NCBI GenBank assembly: GCA_038230975.1
Contig: JBBRMF010000263.1
Location: 1-7,196, forward strand
Length of the DNA: 7,196 nt
Reading direction: 5' to 3'
Origin: JANXVV01 sp038230975
GTDB taxonomy: Bacteria > Planctomycetota > Phycisphaerae > Tepidisphaerales > Tepidisphaeraceae
Position numbers and translations under genes: made by a program. The notes beneath the pieces were generated by a model. It saw nothing but the letters and a program-made list of their open reading frames with translations. It had not been told where the DNA came from and did not search any database. Shown piece after piece: positions 1 to 6,400 of the stretch (within the stretch, counting starts at the first letter, position 1; each line of letters begins with the position of its first letter).

Positions 1-1633
1 CGATTGCGCGTTCTTCACTTGTTCGGCTGAGATATACAAGGATCAGCGGAGTTCGCGGAGAGCCGCTTTTCTCAAAGTCACTCGAAAGCCATGCCAACAG
101 TTCCGGATGGCTGGCCAGATGCTTCGAATCCATCTGGTCGACTGGATGGATAATGCCACGGCCCAGCAGCATTCCCCAGATTCGATTGACAAATGCCCGA
201 GCCAACAGCGGATTGCCATGCGTGACCGCTTGAGCAACCGCCTGGCGACGCGAAAATTTCGGAACTGCCGCCGTTCGCGGTTTTGGTTTTTCCTTTGACG
301 GCGGAACCACATACTTGTCGTCGGTGTCTTGTTCCTTCGCACTTTCCGCAGGCCGTTGCTCGGCGATCGTTTGATCGTTCAGAAGTGCAAGGACTGCCGG
401 TTGGCTTTCTTTCTTCAGGTTCGTGAAATTGACAAAACCACCGATGGCCGATTCAGACAATGCCGCACCGCCAGGGGTGTCGATGTTGGTGGTCCGATTG
501 AACGCCGCCACAAGTCCCCAATAATTCTGCTGTTTAATCTCATGGGCCAACGGGTGGTTGTGGCACTGGGCGCAGCCGATCGAAACCCCAAACGCCACCG
601 GTGCAACCGCTTCGGCCATCTGCTGATAATTATTCTTTCGCTCGAACAAGAACCACTCGGCGCCTTTTTTCTCCGGGGACAGTGGACGTCCCTCAATGAT
701 CGCCGCGACAATTTCATTCCACGGGCGATTCGCTGCGAATGAACTTCTGAGAAATTCCAACCAGCCATGCGATTTGCGTTCTGCTTCGGCGGCGGTGCCT
801 TTGCGTTCCATCAAAACCACATCCATCACCTCGGCCATATGCTGTCCATATTGGCTGTCTGACAACAGGCGATCGACAAGCGCGGCCCGCTTTTGGGGAT
901 CGGTGGAATGAATGAATGCATCGGTTTCGATGCGCGTCGGAATGCGTCCGACCAAATCCAGATAGAGCCGTCGGACAAATGTCCGATCGTCGCAGACAGG
1001 GCTTCCGGATAGATGCTGTTCCCGCCAATGAGCTTGAATCAGGCGGTCAATCGCGTCTGACGCCTTCATCCCCGCCGGCGGCTGCCATTTGGATCGCGTG
1101 GCAAGATCCATCAAAGAAGGCGCCGATTGATTCCAATCGATCCCCGTGCCGGTAATCGGAGGATGATTGGCCGTGCTCGGAAGGGTGGCGATCCATTGTT
1201 GCAGAAGCGAAACTTCTTCGGTACTCAATTGCAGTTCTGCATCCGGCGGCATGTGGTCTTTGGCCCCCGGTTGAACCCGCTGATACAGCGGACTATCCGC
1301 CGGATGACCGGGAATGACGACGGATCCATCCGTGCCCCCCTCAAAAATAGATTCTGGCCGCCGCAGATCCAACCCGCCTTTTTGCTTGGTCGCCCCGTGA
1401 CATTTAATGCAGCTTTTTGCGAGGAGCGGTTCGACTTGATTGACCCACATCGGTTGAACACTGGGATGGGTCGTTGGCTGTGAGGCGGGCGAAAGTGTTG
1501 TCGGTGTGGCGGCGTACACCGCAAAAAAGCTGCCTATTGCGCACGAAATGGCCGCGAGGTAAAACAGCCCTCGATCTCGAAATTTCCCGGTCGAGGCAGA
1601 CGATGCGAAATAAACTGTTCTCACCGTACGCAT
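1..1633 (-). CDS. PSCyt1/DUF1549/DUF1553 (PSD1-type) secreted cytochrome-like protein, 3' end outside window
   Basis: The frame is open from an ATG at 1633 to the left edge, giving 544 codons with no stop, so the C-terminus is missing. Residues 22-41 form a hydrophobic stretch after a basic start (KFRDR), which suggests a signal peptide or anchor. A first c-type heme motif, CIKCH (residues 75-79), is followed by HMPP at 127-130, whose Met128 could be an axial ligand; this is the PSCyt1 domain. Residues about 190-385 fit DUF1549 (PSCyt2), including LYLDLVGRIPT and a second heme-type motif, CAQCHNHP (354-361). A Pro/Lys/Glu-rich linker (about 425-460) leads to the start of DUF1553 (about 460 on), with FVNRIWGMLLGRG and SHPELLAWL. 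The family is typical of Planctomycetota and is often paired with a DUF1501 gene, which would lie off the left edge. Its biochemical role is not firmly established; electron transfer during breakdown of polymers outside the cytoplasm has been proposed. The start is supported by GGAG 8 bases upstream. Near the edge the match to the family weakens after SDFEKSG. Confidence 0.93.
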   Translation of the reverse strand, partial: MRTVRTVYFASSASTGKFRDRGLFYLAAISCAIGSFFAVYAATPTTLSPASQPTTHPSVQPMWVNQVEPLLAKSCIKCHGATKQKGGLDLRRPESIFEGGTDGSVVIPGHPADSPLYQRVQPGAKDHMPPDAELQLSTEEVSLLQQWIATLPSTANHPPITGTGIDWNQSAPSLMDLATRSKWQPPAGMKASDAIDRLIQAHWREQHLSGSPVCDDRTFVRRLYLDLVGRIPTRIETDAFIHSTDPQKRAALVDRLLSDSQYGQHMAEVMDVVLMERKGTAAEAERKSHGWLEFLRSSFAANRPWNEIVAAIIEGRPLSPEKKGAEWFLFERKNNYQQMAEAVAPVAFGVSIGCAQCHNHPLAHEIKQQNYWGLVAAFNRTTNIDTPGGAALSESAIGGFVNFTNLKKESQPAVLALLNDQTIAEQRPAESAKEQDTDDKYVVPPSKEKPKPRTAAVPKFSRRQAVAQAVTHGNPLLARAFVNRIWGMLLGRGIIHPVDQMDSKHLASHPELLAWLSSDFEKSGSPRTPLILVYLSRTSEERAI

Positions 1634-1641
1634 CAATCGAT

Positions 1642-1645
1642 CTCC
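1642..1645 (-). promoter_or_regulatory. Ribosome binding site for the cytochrome-like gene
   Basis: Read on the minus strand this is GGAG, 8 bases before the ATG at 1633. A second purine run, AAGGA (1649-1653), lies too far upstream to set this start. The site supports the chosen start, which also places the hydrophobic leader at residues 22-41, as expected for an exported protein. Confidence 0.6.
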
Positions 1646-1845
1646 AAGTCCTTCAAAACCCAATTCCGGCGGCATCGCACGTCGGTATTATCGATACTCG
1701 GCTAGTGCGAGAACGTTAACAAACCAAAAAGGCAAATGTCTTCGCAATTCCATATTAAAACCTCACTCGCTTTCTATGAAAAATTCATGGATGAGTTCCA
1801 ATTAATTCGTTACTCTTCAAATTTGTACTTCACGCGACATTTATT

Positions 1846-1850
1846 AGGAG
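1846..1850 (+). promoter_or_regulatory. Ribosome binding site for the 128-residue hypothetical gene
   Basis: AGGAG stands 7 bases before the ATG at 1858, near-ideal spacing and composition. It is the clearest Shine-Dalgarno sequence in the window and the main reason to accept this short, unrecognised gene and its start. Confidence 0.8.
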
Positions 1851-1857
1851 TAAATTT

Positions 1858-2244
1858 ATGTCCACTAGTTACGTGATTGGATTTAAGGATCGTCGACCGA
1901 TTGGGACGGCCGACGCTGTTCAAATGTATATTCGAAAATTGTGCCCAGACGTAAAATTCGGCTGGACGATCACTGGTCCTGAACAAATTCGGCTTGCAAA
2001 AGAGCGCGGCATTAAGTTTCCGCCCATTCTGCTCAACGCAATGCGGTCATTACCGGCACTCCTAGAAGGGCATGCAAACGGACCAAACTGGTATATATTT
2101 TTTGGACTCGGACATACGGATCCGCTTACGGAATTGGTCATTGAGACTCGGGGCGATAGCACTGAAATCGACCTCGTAATCTCTGAAATTGAACGCGAAA
2201 TCGGAACGAAGTTGCGAGTCCATGGGGATATTCCACCCGACTGA
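1858..2244 (+). CDS. Hypothetical protein, 128 aa, family not recognised
   Basis: This is a complete reading frame of 128 codons ending in TGA. I do not recognise its family. The protein is small, soluble-looking and mixed in charge, with no signal peptide, membrane segment, cysteine pair or metal motif; it has a single Cys at residue 29. Alternating hydrophobic stretches suggest an alpha/beta fold: an N-terminal strand (YVIGF), a helix (about 18-28), a helix near LLNAMRSLPALLEG, a strand (NWYIFFGLG), a strand (ELVIETRG), then an amphipathic helix (about 103-116) rich in Glu and Ile. It ends in GDIPPD. It is a lone gene, divergent from the cytochrome-like gene and convergent with the NIPSNAP gene 25 bases away. 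GC is lower than in its neighbours: hand counts give about 43% for 1921-1980 and 50% for 1981-2040, against 60% for 2461-2520 in the NIPSNAP gene. With the AT-rich leader this hints at acquisition from elsewhere, which is inference. A small immunity or accessory protein is possible but nothing in the sequence shows it. Confidence 0.8.
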   Translation: MSTSYVIGFKDRRPIGTADAVQMYIRKLCPDVKFGWTITGPEQIRLAKERGIKFPPILLNAMRSLPALLEGHANGPNWYIFFGLGHTDPLTELVIETRGDSTEIDLVISEIEREIGTKLRVHGDIPPD

Positions 2245-2269
2245 TCTCCAACGCTCATTTATCTTGAAT

Positions 2270-3076
2270 CTAAATCTGCGACCCACCCGCTGGCCTCAGG
2301 AACGTCGAGATCACTTTCGACACATTGTCCTTATACGATTCCACCACCCGCAGCTTGGCCCAATCCGAGTCCTTGCCGAACGCGCCCCAGTTCTTTTTGA
2401 CATCTGTAAACTCATTATGAGTCACCATATACGTCAGTTGTGGCAGGCCCTGTCCGACAATGGCACCGCCAAAAAAGACACCCGGCATCCCCACTTTGGC
2501 GAAGATAGGGAACTCGCCGGCGTTGAACATTTCCAGTTTGTTCTTGGCCCGCTCTTGATTCGGGCTTTCGTAGGTTCGAAGCTCAAATACCCGGCCATCG
2601 TTTTTGGGCGGTGGGGTGATGTGCGGGGCACCTTCCATCGCCAGCAATAAGGTGCTGTCATATCGAAGGAATGCAAGGTTGGCTTTGATGGCATGGAGGA
2701 TGTCGGTCGCGCCGTTTTGCAACGCTTCATCGGTCGACAGCTTGGATTCCAGACTGACCACCGATTCCCAACTCGCATGCGGCAGCAGAACTCGCAACTC
2801 CGAAGGATCAGAAGCCAATTTCAACCCCGGATTTTCGGCGGCAACCGTCTTAAAAACGCCCACCGGTTCAATCCCCGCGCGATTGAGCGCCGGCACCAGC
2901 GACTTTTCCAAAAACTGCTCGAACGCCTGCTGTTTTTCCCGCGAAGGGAAATGGTAGGTTCGCAGTTCAAAAAGTGGGCGCGCGGTTGCAGGTGCCGCCG
3001 TGCTGGTTTGGACTTCCAACGAAATGAGACCGACCGCGGCGGCGGCGGAAGTGGTGAGAAATTCTCGACGTTGCAT
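2270..3076 (-). CDS. Tat-exported NIPSNAP family protein, two NIPSNAP domains
   Basis: This is a complete 268-residue protein. The N-terminus begins MQRREFLTTS and continues into an Ala-rich hydrophobic stretch (residues 10-20): a twin-arginine signal (RREFL) with likely cleavage after STAA or APA near residues 28-31. The mature protein contains two related halves, each opening with the NIPSNAP-type motif FELRTY (36-41 and 164-169). The first runs to about 146. The second, to about 258, carries GVFFGGAIVGQGLPQLTYM and the family pattern of two tryptophans in NWGAFGKDSDWAKL (229-242). Secreted two-domain NIPSNAP proteins are common in Planctomycetota; the fold is a ferredoxin-like dimeric alpha-beta barrel and no reaction is established for this subgroup. 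Export through Tat implies folding, perhaps with a cofactor, before transport. The start at 3076 is set by AAAGGA 7 bases upstream and by the position of the Tat motif. The gene stands alone, divergent from the FHA gene, and I see no strong terminator in the 25 bases before the convergent gene. Confidence 0.95.
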   Translation of the reverse strand: MQRREFLTTSAAAAVGLISLEVQTSTAAPATARPLFELRTYHFPSREKQQAFEQFLEKSLVPALNRAGIEPVGVFKTVAAENPGLKLASDPSELRVLLPHASWESVVSLESKLSTDEALQNGATDILHAIKANLAFLRYDSTLLLAMEGAPHITPPPKNDGRVFELRTYESPNQERAKNKLEMFNAGEFPIFAKVGMPGVFFGGAIVGQGLPQLTYMVTHNEFTDVKKNWGAFGKDSDWAKLRVVESYKDNVSKVISTFLRPAGGSQI

Positions 3077-3484
3077 GGCATAGTCCTTTTGAAATGTGCT
3101 GTGCTGTCGGGTCCATCGGAACCCCGTGAGGGATATTACCGTTAATTTAATGTGTTTGTTGTGAAGTTATCAGACGCTTCATCGTATATTTTCTCCCGCC
3201 CAGACCGCACGAAGGTTAAGACCGTGCCAGATTCCGCCGATTTTGGAAGTGGTGGCATAGACGACCTATAATCCCTACCCGGCACAAACCCGCGTTTTTT
3301 TCACGACCGGGTGACGATGCTGTGGTAGTATGTCGCCTGCGAACTTCCGCCTGTAAAAGGCGTTGTGTATACGAGCGAGTCGATCGGCAGCACGATGGAA
3401 CGTGACAGCAAAATGTGAGATGGATCGTGAACTTGACGCAGTCGTCGAGTCGCCGATCCGGGCTTTGACAGCGGGTACTGAACG
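3077..3484. other. Divergent intergenic region between NIPSNAP and FHA genes
   Basis: These 408 bases lie between divergent starts and hold no gene I can support. The part nearest the NIPSNAP gene (about 3137-3195) is AT-rich. On the minus strand TAATAT (3138-3133) could serve as a -10 box for NIPSNAP, but no good -35 sits at the usual distance. Upstream of the FHA gene I see no clear promoter; TTGACG at 3431-3436 is -35-like with nothing convincing downstream. A weak inverted repeat, ACCCGG (3277-3282) with CCGGGT (3307-3312), has a 24-base loop that includes a T run. An in-frame TGA at 3479-3481 bars any upstream extension of the FHA gene. Confidence 0.55.
3084..3089 (-). promoter_or_regulatory. 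Ribosome binding site for the NIPSNAP gene
   Basis: Read on the minus strand this is AAAGGA, 7 bases before the ATG at 3076. It agrees with the start that puts the twin-arginine motif at residues 3-7. Confidence 0.75.
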
Positions 3485-6400
3485 ATGGCACTGAATCTTT
3501 CCGGAAAGTCACAACGGTCTTCTTCAGGCTCCTCGACCGGGCAGAGCGCCAAAGCTCAACCGGCGGGGCCCACGCCTTGGCCGGCACTCATCCCGCTCGG
3601 TCATCATACCGGCAAGCTGCCGATCCCGCTGATGCGCCCCGTGATGCTCGTAGGTTCGCGCCACAACGCACACCTTCATCTGCTCTCCCGGCAAATCAGC
3701 AAAGCCCACGCGATGCTCATCAGCCATGAGGGAAAAGTCTATATCCGCGATCTGGCCAGCCGTACGCATGTGTATGTTAACGGTCAGCAAGTTCGCGAAG
3801 CGGATTTGTCCGACGGCGACATGATCAAGCTTGGCTCCTTCACGTTTCAATTCCAAGCCGCCGCAGGAATGAAGCAAAAGCCGCGGCCCGATGACACCGC
3901 CGCCGGGCAACTGGTCGTCGAAGGTGCGGATTTTCCGCTCGTCATCGACCAGCGCGTCATGTTGATCGGACGGCGCCCAAGCTGCGACATCTCACTCGTG
4001 GAAGACACTTGCTCCACGGCCCATGCGGTTATCTTTTCAATGGGCGGTCGGCGATACGTCCGCGACCTGGGCTCGCGCACCGGAACGTATGTTAACGGCC
4101 AGGCGGTTCGCCAGCAGGAATTGCAATTCGGCGACACGGTCACCATCGGTGAAACACCGCTTCGTTACGATGCCACACTCGCCGAACGCACATCTGATGT
4201 CGATGAGTTTGAAGACCTGGTCGGAACCGCCCCTCTCGTCGGTTCAGGATTGACTTCGCCGGGTGAAATTGACGAATTGCCGTTGGACAGCGAAGCCGGA
4301 GAACCGTTGTCGGTCAGCAAGGTTGCACCGCATTCGGAGCATCATGATCCGCTGCATGCGAACGAAGCCGATTTCGATCTCGATGCCGACCTTGATAACG
4401 GCATCGCTGCCACCGCGCCTGGCGACACAGTGGCGCTGCGACTGGCAAGCATTGATGCGCAAAAAGCCAAGAGCCAAGAATCAATCGACGTGATTCCGTT
4501 CGCGGAGTCCAAAGAAGAATCCGCGCACACCGACGCCCCGCGAATGCTCATCGGCGACAATCTGATGAGCGAGAAGCTCAGCTCGAGCAATACAGGCGCG
4601 GAAATGCAAGCCGCGGCGCACGAAGCGATGGAATTAGTGCGACGGGCTGAACTGCGCACGACCCCCCCCAAACGACCTGCCACGCCGATTCCAACCCCGG
4701 AAGTAACTCACACCCCCGTGGTGGAACTAGATTTGCCGGTTCTCGACGGGCTTGAAGCATTCGCCACTGAGGAATCCACCTCTGCCGAATCCGACGCGCT
4801 AAATGAAATCGAACCGAGCGCGGAAGAATGGGTTCCCCCAAGGCCGATCCCGGTTGAAACCGTCGCCGAAGAAGCGGTTGCTGAAGAAACGATCCCGTTA
4901 GGAACGGTCGCCGAAGAAGCGGTCGCTGAAGTGCAGACGACTGAAGAGATCGTCACCGAAGAAGTCGCTTTTGAACAGGCGGCGATTGATGATGTTGGCC
5001 TCGAAGATTCAGTCGTCGAAGAAATTCCCACTGAAGAGTCCGTGGCTCACGAAGCGGTCGCGGAAGAAGTTTCCGCTGAAGAGATCGCGGCTCATGAAGC
5101 GGTCGCCGAAGAAATTCCCACTGAAGAGTCCGCGGCTCACGAAGCGGTCGTGGAAGAAATTCCCGCCGAAGAGATTGCGACTCACGAAGCGATCGTTGAA
5201 GAAATTCCCGCCGAAGAGATGGCGCCCCACGAAGCGGCGGTGGAAGAAGTTTCCGCCGAAGAGATTGCGGTTCACGAAGCCGTCGAGGAAATTCCCACCG
5301 AGCAAGAGATCTTCGATGTCGGGGCATCAGAAGAGCTGGTTCTCGAAGAGATTGTCTCTGAAGAAATCGCCCCTGAACCGGAAGCGGCAGAACTTGCCAT
5401 AGACGAATCGGTTGTTCGCGAAGTTGAATACGAGGAAGAGCCCTCCCCGCATGCTGTCGAGGAATCGATCGCCGAGGAAATCACCCCGGCCCCGTTGAGC
5501 GAAATCGAACTTACCGACGATTCCGTTTCTGAGGAGACGCCTTCCGTGGCTGCTGCTGCCGAAGAAGTCGCCCCCTTGGAATATGGCGAACCGATTGCTC
5601 CGCTTGACGAAGCGCGTCCATCGGATTCGGTGTCCGCGCCAGAAAAGCCGCGCAAGCGTCGCGGTTGGTTCGGGTGGGGAAAGCGTCACGAGGAAGAGTC
5701 GACGTCCAAATCCGGGCACGACCGCCCTCGAATGGCCGACCAGTTTGCCGAGCCGAAAGTCCTCGACGAAGCCGTGGATCTGCCGCTCGATTTATCGATC
5801 AATGCGGTGGGGGAAAGTCCCATTTCCGAAACCGCTGCGAACGGCCTCACCGATGAAGTGGTCAATCCCTTCAGCGATCCATCGACCTATACCACTTCAT
5901 CCAGCAAATTCCTGCCGTTCGCCGGTGAGTTGCGAGCGTCGAACGAAGCGAACGAAGTTCAAGCCGCTGCGTCGGAGCCGGCCGTTGAGTTTGAACCGTT
6001 CACGGAGTTGCCGCTCGAAGAGGAAATGTCCGTTGACGCACAGTCGGTCGAACCCCCAACCCCGGCTGAGGCAACCGCAAACGATGCCGAGCCCGAACTC
6101 GAATGGGAGCTCCCGAGCGAAGAGGCAATTGCGGAAGCTGTCGAAGTTTCATCAGTCCCGGTTGTTGCAGAGATGATCGAGTCGGAGGAGTACGGCCAAG
6201 AAACTTCTGAGTTTGAAACCGACAACGAGGAAGTCGAGGAACCCGCCGAAGCCATTGCCGAGGTCGATGTCGAGCACGTCTCAGTGAATGAAACTCCCAT
6301 CGACTCTCAAGTCGAAGCGCATTTCGATGTCGCAGCTATCGCCGCAACTGTTCATTCTGAGGTGGTGGACAACACCGCAATCGATGAACAGTTCGTCGAG

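Larger units (their letters stand above)
1634..1857. other. Divergent AT-rich intergenic region
   Basis: These 224 bases separate the divergent starts at 1633 (minus) and 1858 (plus), so they should carry both promoters. Counted by hand, 1741-1860 has 38 G or C in 120 bases (about 32%), far below the coding sequence on either side. A short inverted repeat, ATGAA-AAA-TTCAT, lies at 1776-1788; its 5-base arms are too short to call an operator with confidence. I could not find a convincing -35/-10 pair with normal spacing on either strand, and I see no RNA gene or small reading frame with a ribosome binding site. Confidence 0.6.

Noticed and set aside
329..742. Plus-strand open frame of 137 codons.
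   Set aside because: It lies wholly antisense to DUF1549/DUF1553 coding sequence with recognisable motifs, and has no family resemblance.
1538..1550. Possible lipoprotein cysteine (Cys31) in the leader of the cytochrome-like protein.
   Set aside because: The preceding residues (A-I-S) are a poor lipobox and the Cys lies in the middle of the hydrophobic run rather than at its end.
1127..1719. Plus-strand open frames at 1127-1483 and 1474-1719.
   Set aside because: Both are antisense to the cytochrome-like gene, whose heme motifs and domain matches fix the minus strand as coding. Their products are basic and featureless.
2189..3145. Plus-strand open frames at 2189-2650 and 2693-3145.
   Set aside because: They are antisense to the NIPSNAP gene, which has a Tat signal, a ribosome binding site and two domain matches.
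3277..3312. Inverted repeat ACCCGG/CCGGGT with a T run, as a terminator.
   Set aside because: The T run is in the loop rather than after the stem, the loop is 24 bases, and no gene ends here.
3216..3587. Minus-strand open frame of 123 codons spanning the 3077-3484 gap and the FHA start.
   Set aside because: It overlaps the FHA N-terminus, has no ribosome binding site or recognisable domain, and its composition looks like translated non-coding and antisense DNA.
5018..5284. Regular repeats that could suggest a CRISPR array.
   Set aside because: Units are contiguous with no spacers, vary between copies and lie inside a long coding frame.
5009..5305. A minus-strand open frame of 98 codons with its own 15-residue repeat rich in Phe, Gly, Asn and Arg, and a similar Lys/Arg-rich plus-strand frame at 4971-5402.
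   Set aside because: Because the repeat unit is 45 bases, a multiple of three, any frame that is open in one unit stays open in all. The frame continuous with the FHA domains explains the array, and these have no ribosome binding site or family match.
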